Of a DNA stretch of 64,000 bases, positions 7,475 to 16,443 are shown piece after piece. Within the stretch, counting starts at the first letter, position 1; each line of letters opens with the position of its first letter. The notes beneath the pieces are model-generated. The model saw only the letters and a list, made by a program, of their open reading frames with translations, did not search any database and had not been told where the DNA came from. Origin of the DNA: Rhodoferax sp. (GTDB taxonomy: Bacteria > Pseudomonadota > Gammaproteobacteria > Burkholderiales > Burkholderiaceae_C); contig JARWZT010000001.1 in the NCBI GenBank assembly GCA_029866205.1, positions 124,001 through 188,000 on the forward strand. Direction: 5' to 3'. A program made the translations under genes and the position numbers.

Positions 7475-8680
7475 ATGAAAACCTTGGACCTGGCCCCCTT
7501 GCCCGGCGCATCCCAGCGTGAAACGCCCTGGCGTGACCGCATTGACGCGCTGGTGGACCGGTGGATGACCAGTGACACCCTGTACCGCTGGAGCGTGGCC
7601 AACCCACTCACGCGCTGGGTGACGCGGATTCGCGCACGCAAGGTGTTTGACCTGATGGCGGGTTTTGTCTACTCGCAAGTCTTGTTGGCGTGTGTGCGCC
7701 TGCGCATTTTGGAGACAGTGGCAGAACGGCCCCGCACCTTGGACGAATTGGCCCAGGCCACCCAGCTGCCCGCTGCCGGTTTGCAGCGCCTGTTGCAGTC
7801 GGCACTGGCGCTGGAGTTGCTGGAGTTGCGCAGCCGAGGCCGCTATGGCTTGGGTCCGCTGGGAGCGCCGGTGGCCGGGCATGCCGGTATCCGCGCCATG
7901 ATTGAGCACCACGCCGTGCTGTACCAGGACATGCAAGACCCGGTCGCCATGCTGCAGGCCACCGGCCAGGGCGGCGAAATGGCCCAGTACTGGCCCTATG
8001 CGCTGGACCCGACCCAGCAAGCCAGCGCCGCCGCTGACGCCCAGCAAGCCGAAAAATACGCGCGCTACTCCAACCTGATGTCGGCGTCGCAGCCCTTCGT
8101 CGTGGACGAAATTCTGGCCAGTTACCGCTTTGACGCGCACCAGAGCGTGCTGGATGTGGGCGGCGGGCAGGGGACGTTTTTGTCGCGCCTGGCCCACCAT
8201 GCACCGCAACTCGCGCTCACCCTCTATGACCTGCCCGAGGTGGCCACCCTGGCGCGTGCCAACTTTGCGCGCCAAGGCCTGGCGGAGCGTTCCCGCGCCG
8301 TGCCCGGCAGCTTTCTGAAAGACCCGCTGCCCCAGGGCGCCGATCTGGTGACGCTGATTCGCGTGGCCCACGACCACCCCGACGCGGACGTGCGCACCGT
8401 GCTGGCCGCCATTTTTGCGGCGCTGCCAGTGGGTGGCACTTTGTTGCTGGCCGAACCCATGGCGCAAGAGGTGGGCGATGCGCCTTTGGGCGACGCCTAT
8501 TTCCATTTTTACCTGCTGGCCATGGGCGCCGGGCGCCTGCGCAGTGCCGCAGAGCTGATGGCCATGATGGCCGAGGCCGGCTTCAGTCATGTCGAAGTGG
8601 TGCCCAACGCCATGCCTCTGCAAACCCAGATTCTGGTGGGACGCAAGTCCAAAGGCGTGGCTCCGGCCACCGTCCATTAA
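7475..8680 (+). CDS. crtF: Demethylspheroidene/hydroxyneurosporene O-methyltransferase
   Basis: CrtF uses S-adenosylmethionine to methylate the 1-hydroxy group of acyclic carotenoids on the way to spheroidene. The 401-residue protein has an N-terminal winged-helix dimerisation region (LDELAQATQLPAAGLQRLL) and a C-terminal Rossmann methyltransferase domain with the SAM motif LDVGGGQGTFL around residues 224-234. A later VAHDHPD segment is usual for the acetylserotonin-O-methyltransferase-like family. It lies 34 bases after crtE and before bchC, the standard crtEF-bchC order. Confidence 0.94.
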   Translation: MKTLDLAPLPGASQRETPWRDRIDALVDRWMTSDTLYRWSVANPLTRWVTRIRARKVFDLMAGFVYSQVLLACVRLRILETVAERPRTLDELAQATQLPAAGLQRLLQSALALELLELRSRGRYGLGPLGAPVAGHAGIRAMIEHHAVLYQDMQDPVAMLQATGQGGEMAQYWPYALDPTQQASAAADAQQAEKYARYSNLMSASQPFVVDEILASYRFDAHQSVLDVGGGQGTFLSRLAHHAPQLALTLYDLPEVATLARANFARQGLAERSRAVPGSFLKDPLPQGADLVTLIRVAHDHPDADVRTVLAAIFAALPVGGTLLLAEPMAQEVGDAPLGDAYFHFYLLAMGAGRLRSAAELMAMMAEAGFSHVEVVPNAMPLQTQILVGRKSKGVAPATVH

Positions 8681-8703
8681 CGCAGCACCGGCAACCTTCC
8701 ACC

Positions 8704-9642
8704 ATGCACGCCCAGGCCATTGTTTTTCAGAACCCGCAGTCGCTGGCTTTGCGCGCGCTGGAGTTGCCCGTGCTCGGAGCGACGGACGTCGAGGTGGAAG
8801 TGGAATACACCGGCATCAGCACCGGTACCGAGCGGCTGTTGTGGAACGGCACCATGCCGGCGTTTCCCGGTATGGGTTATCCCTTGGTGCCGGGGTATGA
8901 GACCGTGGGGCGCGTGGTGCGTGCCGGCGATGCCGCCACCTTGAAAGAAGGCGCCCGCGTGTTCGTGCCCGGCTCGCAGTGTTTTACCGATGCCCGCAAT
9001 TTGTTTGGCGGATCGGCGTCGCGCCTGGTGGTGCCCTCGGCACGGGCCATGGCCATGGAGGAGTCGCTGGGCGAGCGTGGCGTGCTGTTTGCACTGGCCG
9101 CCACCGCCTACCACGCCACATCGGCCGCAGGCACCCAACAGCCCGATTTGATTGTGGGCCACGGTGTGCTGGGCCGCATGATCGCGCGCCTGGCCGTCGT
9201 GGCCGGTGCCCAGCCTGTGGTCTGGGAAACCAACCCCGAGCGCCGCAGTGGTGCCGTGGGCTACGAGGTCATTGACCCTGCGACCGACGAACGTCGCAAC
9301 TACCGCTGTATTTGCGACGTGAGCGGTGACAGCGCCTTGCTCGACACGCTGATTGGCCGCCTGGCGCCTGGCGGCGAAGTCGTGTTGGCCGGCTTTTACG
9401 AAGCGCCGCTGTCCTTTGTTTTTCCGCCCGCGTTCATGCGCGAGGCGCGTATCCGGGTGGCCGCGCAGTGGGCACCCCACGACCTGGCCGCCGTCATTGC
9501 ACTGGCAGGCGCCGGGCAGCTGTCCCTGGACGGATTGATTACGCATCAGCACGCGGCCAGCCAGGCCGATGCCGCCTACCGCACTGCGTTTGACGACGCC
9601 GACTGTTTGAAGATGGTTCTGGACTGGAGACAAACCCAATGA
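8704..9642 (+). CDS. bchC: Bacteriochlorophyllide a dehydrogenase
   Basis: BchC oxidises the 3-hydroxyethyl group to the 3-acetyl group of bacteriochlorophyllide a. The 312-residue protein is a medium-chain-dehydrogenase-like enzyme: an N-terminal GroES-like fold with YTGISTGTERLLWNG, then a nucleotide-binding part with GHGVLGRMIARL. Its last four bases overlap the bchX start (ATGA), so the two are translationally coupled and feed the chlorophyllide reductase genes that follow. Confidence 0.95.
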   Translation: MHAQAIVFQNPQSLALRALELPVLGATDVEVEVEYTGISTGTERLLWNGTMPAFPGMGYPLVPGYETVGRVVRAGDAATLKEGARVFVPGSQCFTDARNLFGGSASRLVVPSARAMAMEESLGERGVLFALAATAYHATSAAGTQQPDLIVGHGVLGRMIARLAVVAGAQPVVWETNPERRSGAVGYEVIDPATDERRNYRCICDVSGDSALLDTLIGRLAPGGEVVLAGFYEAPLSFVFPPAFMREARIRVAAQWAPHDLAAVIALAGAGQLSLDGLITHQHAASQADAAYRTAFDDADCLKMVLDWRQTQ

Positions 9643-10652
9643 GCGCAAGCACGATTCCCGCAGCGGCCCCGCTGAACTTCATGCGCGATATCTTGCGCAC
9701 CGAAGCCGCGCAGGAGCCCGCACCCGTGGCCACCGGTGCCGTGACCAAAGAAACGCAGATCATTGCGATCTACGGCAAAGGCGGCATTGGCAAAAGCTTC
9801 ACGCTGGCCAACCTGAGTTACATGATGGCGCAGCAGGGCAAAAAAGTGCTGCTGATTGGCTGCGACCCCAAGAGCGACACCACCAGCTTGCTGTTTGGCG
9901 GACGGGCCTGCCCGACCATCATCGAGACCTCGTCCAAGAAAAAACTCGCAGGCGAAGCGGTCGCCATTGGCGATGTGTGCTTCAAGCGCGATGGCGTCTA
10001 CGCCATGGAACTTGGCGGCCCCGAAGTGGGGCGCGGTTGCGGCGGGCGCGGCATCATCCACGGCTTTGAGCTGCTGGAAAAACTCGGTTTTCACGAGTGG
10101 GGCTTTGACTATGTGCTGCTCGACTTTTTGGGCGACGTGGTGTGCGGCGGCTTTGGCCTGCCGATTGCCCGCGACATGTGCCAAAAAGTGATTGTGGTGG
10201 CCAGCAATGACCTGCAGTCTCTGTACGTGGCCAACAACGTCTGCTCGGCGGTGGAGTATTTCCGCAAGCTTGGCGGCAACGTGGGCGTGGCCGGCATGGT
10301 CATCAACCGCGACGACGGCACCGGCGAAGCGGCGGCCTTTGCCCAGCATGTGGGCATTCCGGTCCTGTCCACCATTCCTGCCAACGAAGACATTCGCCGC
10401 AAGAGCGCCAGTTACGAAATTATTGGCCGACCCGACTCGGTCTGGGGTCCGATGTTTGCCGAGTTGGCGGAAAACGTGGGTACGTCCTTGCCCGTGCGGC
10501 CCAAGCCCATGACGCAAGACGCGCTCTTAGGCCTGTTCTCGGCCGCATCGGTCGGGCGCGACGTGGTGCTCGAGCCCGCCACCCAGTTTGACATGTGTGG
10601 CAAGACCGACACCACCAAGCCGACGCTTGAAGTCGTGTACGACGAAGTCTGA
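9639..10652 (+). CDS. bchX: Chlorophyllide a reductase iron protein BchX
   Basis: BchX is the NifH-like ATPase that donates electrons to BchY/BchZ in the nitrogenase-like chlorophyllide a oxidoreductase, which makes the bacteriochlorin ring. The 337-residue protein has the P-loop GKGGIGKS near residue 48 and two cluster-ligand Cys segments, GRGCGGRG and VVCGGFGLP. The protein is longer at its N-terminus than BchL, as is normal for BchX. The gene overlaps bchC by four bases and precedes bchY by 16. Confidence 0.96.
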   Translation: MSASTIPAAAPLNFMRDILRTEAAQEPAPVATGAVTKETQIIAIYGKGGIGKSFTLANLSYMMAQQGKKVLLIGCDPKSDTTSLLFGGRACPTIIETSSKKKLAGEAVAIGDVCFKRDGVYAMELGGPEVGRGCGGRGIIHGFELLEKLGFHEWGFDYVLLDFLGDVVCGGFGLPIARDMCQKVIVVASNDLQSLYVANNVCSAVEYFRKLGGNVGVAGMVINRDDGTGEAAAFAQHVGIPVLSTIPANEDIRRKSASYEIIGRPDSVWGPMFAELAENVGTSLPVRPKPMTQDALLGLFSAASVGRDVVLEPATQFDMCGKTDTTKPTLEVVYDEV

Positions 10653-10668
10653 GCGGAAACCTGCAGCC

Positions 10669-12228
10669 ATGAACAAGACCATTCCCATCGTTGCCGCCCC
10701 CGCCGCTGCGCAGAGCACGGCGATTGAGGGCGATGGCATGGGTTGCCACGCCGGCGGAGAAAAAATGCTGGCGGCCGCCAAGGCATCAGGCAAGTCCGAG
10801 GTGCTGGCGCAGTACGCCAAAGACTATCCGGCCAAGCCCGATGCGGGCCCGCACGACCAGCCACAAAGCATGTGCCCCGCCTTTGGCTCGCTGCGTGTGG
10901 GTCTGCGCATGCGCCGCACCGCCACGATTTTGTCGGGCTCTGCCTGCTGCGTCTACGGACTGACATTTACCTCGCACTTCTATGGCGCACGGCGCAGCGT
11001 GGGCTATGTGCCTTTCAACTCCGAGTCGCTGGTCACGGGCAAGTTGTTTGAAGATATCCGCGAGGCCGTCTACCAAGAGGCAGACCCGGCCAAGTACGAC
11101 GCGATCGTGATCATCAACCTGTGCGTGCCCACCGCCAGCGGCGTGCCGCTGCAGTTGCTGCCCAAAGACATCAACGGCGTGCGCATCATTGGCATTGACG
11201 TACCCGGTTTTGGTGTACCCACCCACGCCGAGGCCAAGGACGTGCTCTCGGGCGCGATGCTGAAGTACGCCCGCGAAGAAATCATGGCCGGCCCGGTGCA
11301 GGCTCCCCGGACCGGACGCTCAGAGAAGCCCACCATTGCCCTGTTGGGCGAGATGTTCCCGGCCGACCCGGTGATCATTGGCCGGATGCTGGAGCCCATG
11401 GGCCTGGCCGCAGGTCCGGTGGTGCCCACCCGCGAATGGCGCGAGCTGTATGCCGCGCTTGATTGCACGGCGGTGGCGGCCATTCACCCGTTTTACACCG
11501 CCAGCGTGCGCGAATTTGAGGCCGCTGGCCGGCCCATCGTGGGCTCGGCCCCAGTGGGCCACGACGGCACCGAGGCCTGGTTGCAGGCGATTGGTAACGC
11601 CGCCAATGTGCCGCAAGCCCAAATTGACCTGGTGAAAAACATCATGCTGCCCGCCATCAAAGGGGGCTTGGCCAAGATGCCGATCAAGGGCCGCATCACG
11701 CTCAGTGGCTACGAGGGCTCCGAGCTGCTGGTGGGCCGCCTGTTGGTGGAGAGCGGTGCCGATCTGCGCTACGTGGGCACCGCCTGCCCGCGCACACCCT
11801 GGAGCGACCCCGACCGTGAATGGCTGGAGGCGCGTGGCGTGCATGTCCAATTCCGTGCCTCGCTGGAGAACGACCTCGCCGCCATGAACGAGTGGCAGCC
11901 CGATGTGGCGATTGGCACCACGCCCATCGTCCAGGCGGCCAAAGAGCGCAGTATTCCGGCCCTGTATTTCACCAACCTGATCTCTGCCCGTCCCCTGATG
12001 GGACCGGCAGGCGCCGGGTCGCTGGCCACAGTGATCAACGCCGCCATGGGCAACAAGGCGCGCTTTGACCAGATGCGCGAGTTTTTTGGCGATGCCGGTG
12101 CAGGCCACAGTGCCGGGGTGTGGGAAAGCGCCAATGGCGTACCGCAAGACCGGCCCGAGTTCAAAGCCGAGACCCGGCGGCTGCTGGAAAAGCAGGCCAA
12201 AAAGCGCAAAGCGGAGGCCATGGTATGA
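10669..12228 (+). CDS. bchY: Chlorophyllide a reductase subunit BchY
   Basis: BchY is the NifD-like half of the catalytic BchYZ component of chlorophyllide a oxidoreductase. The 519-residue product starts at MNKTIPIV, directly after the bchX stop; a longer in-frame start inside bchX is unlikely. Conserved Cys occur near the N-terminus in [15 protein letters not shown] and GSACCVYG, positions expected to ligate the shared [4Fe-4S] cluster. It ends in a lysine-rich tail and its stop overlaps an ATGA that opens a 16-residue mini-frame leading into bchZ. Confidence 0.95.
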   Translation: MNKTIPIVAAPAAAQSTAIEGDGMGCHAGGEKMLAAAKASGKSEVLAQYAKDYPAKPDAGPHDQPQSMCPAFGSLRVGLRMRRTATILSGSACCVYGLTFTSHFYGARRSVGYVPFNSESLVTGKLFEDIREAVYQEADPAKYDAIVIINLCVPTASGVPLQLLPKDINGVRIIGIDVPGFGVPTHAEAKDVLSGAMLKYAREEIMAGPVQAPRTGRSEKPTIALLGEMFPADPVIIGRMLEPMGLAAGPVVPTREWRELYAALDCTAVAAIHPFYTASVREFEAAGRPIVGSAPVGHDGTEAWLQAIGNAANVPQAQIDLVKNIMLPAIKGGLAKMPIKGRITLSGYEGSELLVGRLLVESGADLRYVGTACPRTPWSDPDREWLEARGVHVQFRASLENDLAAMNEWQPDVAIGTTPIVQAAKERSIPALYFTNLISARPLMGPAGAGSLATVINAAMGNKARFDQMREFFGDAGAGHSAGVWESANGVPQDRPEFKAETRRLLEKQAKKRKAEAMV

Positions 12229-12275
12229 GCGCCGCGCCCACCCGTATGGCCGTTGCCGAGGTGCTGCCATGCTAG
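12225..12275 (+). other. 17-codon mini-frame linking bchY to bchZ
   Basis: An ATG overlaps the bchY stop (ATGA) and reads 16 codons, [16 protein letters not shown], to a TAG. That stop lies one base after the bchZ start codon. Ribosomes finishing bchY could re-initiate here and be delivered to the bchZ ATG, giving translational coupling across the gap. Most likely it is a coupling device or chance rather than a functional peptide. Confidence 0.3.
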
Positions 12276-13747
12276 TGCTCGACCACGACCGCGCCGGCGG
12301 CTATTGGGGTGCGGTGTATGTGTTCACCGCCATCAAGGGCATGCAGGTGGTGATTGACGGCCCGGTGGGTTGCGAGAACCTGCCGGTCACGTCGGTGCTG
12401 CATTACACCGATGCGCTGCCACCGCATGAGTTGCCGATTGTGGTGACCGGACTGGCCGAGGAACAGCTTGGACGCGAAGGGACTGAGGGCTCAATGCGCC
12501 GGGCCCATGCGGCGCTGGACCCCGACCTGCCTGCCGTGGTGGTGACCGGTTCGATTGCCGAAATGATTGGTGGCGGTGTGACGCCGGAAGGCACCAACAT
12601 CCAGCGCTTCTTGCCGCGCACGATCGACGAAGACCAGTGGCAGTGCGCCAACCGCGCCATGTTTTGGCTGTGGCAGCAATACGGCCTGCGCGAGGTGCCC
12701 GAGCGCACGCCCTTCAAAGACCGCAAGCCTGGCGAAAAACCACGCGTCAACATCATTGGCCCGAGCTACGGCACTTTCAATTCGCCCAGTGACCTGGCCG
12801 AGATCCGGCGCCTGGTGCAAGGCATTGGCGCAGAGATCAACATGGTGTTCCCGCTGGGCAGTCACTTGGCCGACGTGTCGCGTCTGGTCGAGGCGGATGT
12901 GAACATTTGCATGTACCGCGAGTTTGGCCGCATGCTGTGCGAGGCGCTGGAGCGCCCGTACCTGCAGGCGCCGATTGGCCTGCACAGCACCACCAAGTTT
13001 TTGCGCTCGCTAGGCGAACTGCTGGGCCTGGACCCCGAGCCGTTTATCGAGCGTGAAAAGCACACCACCATCAAGCCCATCTGGGACCTGTGGCGCTCGG
13101 TGACCCAGGACTTTTTTGGTACAGCCAACTTTGGTGTGGTGGCCAATGAGACCTACACCCGCGGGATTCGCCATTTTCTGGAAGACGAAATGGGCCTGCC
13201 CTGCAACTTCGCGATTGCGCGCGTGGCCGGGGCCAAAACCGACAACGCCGAGGTGCGCCGCCTGGTGGCCGAGAAAACGCCGCTGGTGCTGTACGGCAGC
13301 TACAACGAGCGCATTTATCTGGCCGAAATTGGCGGCGGCGGCATGATGAAAACGAGCTTTATTCCGGCCAGTTTTCCCTTGCCCATCATCCGGCGCCACA
13401 CCGGTACGCCGTTCATGGGCTACTCGGGTGCCACTTACATCATTCAGGAGTTTTGCAACGCGCTCTTTGACGCCTTGTTCCACATCCTGCCCCTGGGTAC
13501 CGAGATGGACAAGATTGAGGCGAGTCCCGGCAGGGCGGCCACCGAGTCGATGCTTCCCTGGGAACCTGAAGCCCACCAACGCATGCAGGAGCTGCTGGAG
13601 CAGCAACCGGTGCTGGTGCGTATTTCTGCGGCCAAACGGATGCGCGACCAGGCCGAGCGCGATGCCCGGGAGACTGGGCGCGCGCAGGTCGAGGCGCAAC
13701 GTTTTACTGAGTTGTTCGGGCAATCAAGGGCTGAGGCGCATGCGTAA
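12269..13747 (+). CDS. bchZ: Chlorophyllide a reductase subunit BchZ
   Basis: BchZ is the NifK-like partner of BchY. The start [21 protein letters not shown] matches the conserved N-terminus of the family, including the [12 protein letters not shown] segment whose Cys is a cluster ligand; the longer frame upstream lies within bchY and is not conserved. The product is 492 residues with a C-terminal charged helix ([13 protein letters not shown]), usual for the light-independent reductase families. It is the last bch gene before the puf genes, 147 bases upstream of pufB, with no pufQ between. Confidence 0.94.
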   Translation: MLVLDHDRAGGYWGAVYVFTAIKGMQVVIDGPVGCENLPVTSVLHYTDALPPHELPIVVTGLAEEQLGREGTEGSMRRAHAALDPDLPAVVVTGSIAEMIGGGVTPEGTNIQRFLPRTIDEDQWQCANRAMFWLWQQYGLREVPERTPFKDRKPGEKPRVNIIGPSYGTFNSPSDLAEIRRLVQGIGAEINMVFPLGSHLADVSRLVEADVNICMYREFGRMLCEALERPYLQAPIGLHSTTKFLRSLGELLGLDPEPFIEREKHTTIKPIWDLWRSVTQDFFGTANFGVVANETYTRGIRHFLEDEMGLPCNFAIARVAGAKTDNAEVRRLVAEKTPLVLYGSYNERIYLAEIGGGGMMKTSFIPASFPLPIIRRHTGTPFMGYSGATYIIQEFCNALFDALFHILPLGTEMDKIEASPGRAATESMLPWEPEAHQRMQELLEQQPVLVRISAAKRMRDQAERDARETGRAQVEAQRFTELFGQSRAEAHA

Positions 13748-13837
13748 GCAATGCGCGCCAGCCCCTGAGGGCCTGTTCACGCACCCGGCTTGTCCGGGGG
13801 CAAACCTGCTGGGGCATTCGTGCCGCAGCAGTTCGAG

Positions 13838-13857
13838 CCGCACCTCCCCAGGTGCGG
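13838..13857 (+). other. Perfect hairpin between bchZ and pufB
   Basis: An 8-bp perfect stem (CCGCACCT with AGGTGCGG) closes a CCCC tetraloop 38 bases before the pufB start, followed by a smaller GCC-GCAA-GGC stem with a T-run. No pufQ reading frame is visible in this gap. In Rhodobacter, 5' structures set puf mRNA half-life and processing; a similar role is inferred here. Confidence 0.55.
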
Positions 13858-13894
13858 AAATCGGCCGCAAGGCTTTTTGAGTGAGGCATTGACT

Positions 13895-14038
13895 ATGACT
13901 GATGCAGCGAACCCCTCAGGGCTGACAGACGAAGAAGCTCAAGAGTTCCACCAGTACTACATCCAGGGTTACCTGCTGTGGGCTGCTGGCGCTTTCTTCG
14001 CCCACAGCCTGGTGTGGATATGGCGTCCCTGGTTCTAA
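13895..14038 (+). CDS. pufB: LH1 beta polypeptide
   Basis: This is the beta chain of the core antenna, a single-span protein that binds bacteriochlorophyll a around the reaction centre. It has 47 residues starting [18 protein letters not shown]. His19 lies in EFHQYY and the pigment-ligating His37 in AFFAHSLVW, followed by the conserved C-terminal WRPWF. The start is the only ATG in frame close to the conserved region, with a weak GAGG upstream. A GGTTCT/AGAACC hairpin overlaps its stop codon, and orf74 rather than pufA comes next, which is unusual. Confidence 0.96.
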   Translation: MTDAANPSGLTDEEAQEFHQYYIQGYLLWAAGAFFAHSLVWIWRPWF

Positions 14039-14045
14039 CAGAACC
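14031..14045 (+). other. Hairpin at the pufB stop codon
   Basis: GGTTCT-AAC-AGAACC forms a 6-bp stem with a 3-base loop that includes part of the TAA stop of pufB. Placed immediately 3' of the coding region, it could protect a processed pufB message from 3' decay or slow ribosomes before orf74. Confidence 0.45.
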
Positions 14046-14061
14046 TTAACTGGAGGTATTT

Positions 14062-14286
14062 ATGGCCCAACCGAACGTAAGTGATTCATCGTTTATTTCT
14101 GACAACCATCTCAATGGTTATCGGCTGATATTCGTGCTGCTCTTTTTCGTGTTCATGGCGCTTGCCGTGGTCGGACAGTTGCTGGCGTTGAACTGGCGCA
14201 CCTGGCTGCCCGGAGCGGAGGGATCAGCGACCACTTGGGTCGGTGTGAAGTCTGCCGTCTATACCGTGATTTCTCAACTGAGTTAA
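14062..14286 (+). CDS. Orf74: single-span LH1-beta-like protein between pufB and pufA
   Basis: This 74-residue protein starts at an ATG with a strong GGAGG site. It has a polar N-terminus, one hydrophobic span (about residues 22-43), then NWRTWLPG and a 24-residue polar C-terminal tail. Aligned by eye without gaps, its span and exit match PufB: Puf[12 protein letters not shown] corresponds to GQLLALNWRTW. The pigment-binding His37 of PufB is therefore Gln39 here, while the W-R-x-W signature is kept. It could be a duplicated beta chain that lost pigment binding and became a structural or gap-forming RC-LH1 subunit. A PufX-like role is also possible, since the size, single span and an N-terminal HLN are similar. 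PufQ-like is less likely. It is not a standard puf gene known to me; function is inference. Confidence 0.85.
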   Translation: MAQPNVSDSSFISDNHLNGYRLIFVLLFFVFMALAVVGQLLALNWRTWLPGAEGSATTWVGVKSAVYTVISQLS

Positions 14287-14302
14287 CCGAAAGGAAATTC
14301 CT

Positions 14303-14491
14303 ATGTGGCGCATTTGGCGTGTAGTAGACCCCCGCAAGGCAATCGTTGGCACCGGTTTGCTGATTGCGTTTGTGTCGACAACCATTCATCTGATTCAGAT
14401 CAGTGGCGATCGTTACAACATCAACAGCTGGCATCCCGATACGGTCAAGGCCGCGAAGGCTGCCCAAAACGCGGCTTTGCCGCAAAAGTAA
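14303..14491 (+). CDS. pufA: LH1 alpha polypeptide
   Basis: PufA is the alpha chain of the core antenna. The 62-residue sequence opens with the family signature MWRIWRVVDPRKA, has one membrane span and the bacteriochlorophyll-ligating His in STTIHLIQIS, and ends in an Ala/Lys-rich tail. It has an AAGGA site. A UUCG hairpin overlaps its stop and a terminator-like hairpin separates it from pufL, as expected for a gene expressed in excess over the reaction-centre genes. Confidence 0.97.
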   Translation: MWRIWRVVDPRKAIVGTGLLIAFVSTTIHLIQISGDRYNINSWHPDTVKAAKAAQNAALPQK

Positions 14492-14505
14492 AGACTTCGG
14501 TCTTT
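14490..14505 (+). other. UUCG tetraloop hairpin at the pufA stop
   Basis: AAAGAC-TTCG-GTCTTT forms a 6-bp stem closed by the extra-stable UUCG loop, starting inside the TAA stop of pufA and followed by TTCTCC. Such a structure is well placed to block 3' exonucleases and stabilise a pufB-orf74-pufA message. Confidence 0.6.
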
Positions 14506-14510
14506 TCTCC

Positions 14511-14558
14511 GGCAGACGCATGCCGCTCAGATTTTTTGAACGCTGCGTCTGTCTTTTT
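14511..14558 (+). terminator. Attenuator-type hairpin between pufA and pufL
   Basis: GCAGACGCA-type and TGCGTCTGT-type arms (8 perfect base pairs, 14513-14520 with 14544-14551, extendable by a G-T and a G-C pair) enclose a 23-base loop and are followed by five T. This looks like a partial Rho-independent terminator. An intercistronic structure at this position in Rhodobacter raises LH1 over RC expression; the same purpose is likely here. Confidence 0.65.
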
Positions 14559-14594
14559 CTAGTTAACTGAGCCTCACCGCGCTGGGACCCGTTG

Positions 14595-14609
14595 GACCGA
14601 ATTTCGGTC
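14595..14609 (+). other. Hairpin just before the pufL ribosome-binding site
   Basis: GACCGA-ATT-TCGGTC, a 6-bp stem with a 3-base loop, ends directly before GGAGG (14610-14614), the binding site of pufL. It may mark the 5' end of a processed pufLM message or tune initiation. Confidence 0.45.
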
Positions 14610-14622
14610 GGAGGATGCATCT

Positions 14623-15450
14623 ATGTCCATGCTGAGTTTTGAACGTAAGTACCGCGTGCGCGGTGGAACCCTGGTAGGGGGCGACCTGTTTGATTTTTGG
14701 GTCGGACCCTTCTACGTCGGATTTTTCGGAGTCACGACGCTGTTTTTTGCCCTCTCGGGCACCATGATGATCATGTGGGGCGCAGCGATGGGGCCCACCT
14801 GGAATCCGTGGCAAATCAATATTGCGCCGCCGGACCTCTCATACGGCTTGCGCTTTGCACCGATGATGGAAGGCGGCCTGTGGCAGCTCATTACGGTGTG
14901 CGCGATTGGCGCTTTTGTGTCCTGGGCGTTGCGCGAGGTCGAAATCTGCCGCAAGCTGGGCATGGGTCTGCACGTGCCCGTGGCCTTTGGCATGGCGATC
15001 TTGGCCTATGTGTCCTTGCAGGTCATTCGCCCGGTGCTGATGGGTGCTTGGGGCCACGCCTTTCCGTATGGCATCTACAGCCACCTGGACTGGGTCAGCA
15101 ACACGGCTTACCAGTACCTGCACTTTCACTACAACCCGTGGCACATGATTGCAGCCAGCCTGTTTTTTGCCACCGTGTTGTCGCTGTCCATGCACGGCGG
15201 TCTGGTGCTGTCAGCCACCAACCCTGGTCACGGCCAGGCGGTCAAGTCGCCTGAGCACGAAGACACCTTTTTCCGCGACCTGATTGGATATTCGGTCGGC
15301 ACTTTGGGCATCCACCGCCTGGGCCTGTTCCTGGCGCTGGCCGGGGTCTGGTTTGGCATTGTTTGCATTGTCGTCAGCGGCCCGTTCTGGACCGGTGCCT
15401 GGCCCGAGTGGTGGAGCTGGTGGCTCAACATGCCCATCTGGCGCAGCTAA
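14623..15450 (+). CDS. pufL: Photosynthetic reaction centre L subunit
   Basis: PufL is one of the two five-helix subunits that hold the special pair, accessory bacteriochlorophylls, pheophytins and QA/QB. The 275-residue length is standard. Recognisable are the start [15 protein letters not shown], the special-pair His region [25 protein letters not shown] with the non-haem iron ligand His, and the GIHRLGLF segment of the last helix. A strong GGAGG site precedes it, just after a hairpin. pufM follows at 18 bases. Confidence 0.98.
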   Translation: MSMLSFERKYRVRGGTLVGGDLFDFWVGPFYVGFFGVTTLFFALSGTMMIMWGAAMGPTWNPWQINIAPPDLSYGLRFAPMMEGGLWQLITVCAIGAFVSWALREVEICRKLGMGLHVPVAFGMAILAYVSLQVIRPVLMGAWGHAFPYGIYSHLDWVSNTAYQYLHFHYNPWHMIAASLFFATVLSLSMHGGLVLSATNPGHGQAVKSPEHEDTFFRDLIGYSVGTLGIHRLGLFLALAGVWFGIVCIVVSGPFWTGAWPEWWSWWLNMPIWRS

Positions 15451-15468
15451 GAACCCAAGGAGACAAAA

Positions 15469-16443
15469 ATGGCTGAGTACCAAAACCTGTTTACCTCCGT
15501 GCAGCCGGTCGGCCCGCTGCACGACGGCGTGCCACTGCCCCGGGGCGACGACAAGCGCACCGGCACCCCCTTTCTGGTGCACCTGCTGGGGCGCATCGGC
15601 AATGCCCAAATTGGCCCGGTTTACCTGGGAACGCTGGGCGTGGCTTCACTGCTGTTTGGCACACTGGCTTTCAACATCATTGGCTTCAATATGCTGGCCT
15701 CGGTGGACTGGAGCCCGATTGAGCTGATTCGCCAGTTGTTCTGGCTGGCGCTTGAGCCACCGCCCCCAGCCTATGGCCTGGGGATACCACCCTTGGCCCA
15801 AGGGGGCTGGTGGATCATTGTGGGCTTTATGCTGACGGTGTCGATTCTGCTGTGGTGGGCCCGCACTTACCGGCGTGCACGCCAGCTCGGTTTGGGCACT
15901 CACGTGGCCTGGGCCTTTGCCGCGGCGATCTGGCTCTATCTGGTGTGCGGTCTGTTCCGCCCGATCATGATGGGCAGTTGGTCCGAGGCGGTGCCGTTTG
16001 GCATATTCCCGCACCTGGACTGGGTGTCCGCCTTGTCACTGCGCTACGGAAACCTGTTTTACAACCCCTTCCATGCGCTCTCGATCGTGTTTTTGTACGG
16101 TTCGGTGCTGCTGTTTGCCATGCACGGCGCGACTATTCTGGCGGTGAGCCGCTTTGGTGGCGAGCGCGAGATTGAGCAGATTGTGGACCGCGGTACCGCA
16201 TCGGAACGTGCCGCCCTGTTCTGGCGCTGGACCATGGGCTTCAACGCCACCATGGAATCCATTCACCGCTGGGCCTGGTGGTTTGCGGTGCTGTGCCCGC
16301 TGGTGGGTGGCGTGGGCATTTTGCTCACCGGCACCGTGGTCGATAACTGGTACCTCTGGTCGGTCAAACACCACGTGGTTCCGGCCTATCCGCTGGTCAG
16401 CCCGACGGTGCTCGACCCCGCAATTCTGGGAGCCAAACCATGA
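15469..16443 (+). CDS. pufM: Photosynthetic reaction centre M subunit
   Basis: PufM pairs with PufL in the reaction-centre core. The 324-residue protein has the typical [17 protein letters not shown] stretch, the special-pair His in [27 protein letters not shown], the iron-ligand Glu region GGEREIEQI, and [10 protein letters not shown]. Its final bases overlap the pufC start (ATGA-type overlap of four bases), so the cytochrome subunit is translationally coupled. Confidence 0.98.
   Translation: MAEYQNLFTSVQPVGPLHDGVPLPRGDDKRTGTPFLVHLLGRIGNAQIGPVYLGTLGVASLLFGTLAFNIIGFNMLASVDWSPIELIRQLFWLALEPPPPAYGLGIPPLAQGGWWIIVGFMLTVSILLWWARTYRRARQLGLGTHVAWAFAAAIWLYLVCGLFRPIMMGSWSEAVPFGIFPHLDWVSALSLRYGNLFYNPFHALSIVFLYGSVLLFAMHGATILAVSRFGGEREIEQIVDRGTASERAALFWRWTMGFNATMESIHRWAWWFAVLCPLVGGVGILLTGTVVDNWYLWSVKHHVVPAYPLVSPTVLDPAILGAKP

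Noticed and set aside
13748..13894. Search for pufQ between bchZ and pufB
   Set aside because: The only frame is an upstream extension of pufB without a membrane span; no PufQ-like protein is encoded there.
14062..14286. Reading orf74 as a second LH1 alpha chain
   Set aside because: It lacks the alpha N-terminus (WRIW...DP) and the alpha His; its exit motif resembles beta.
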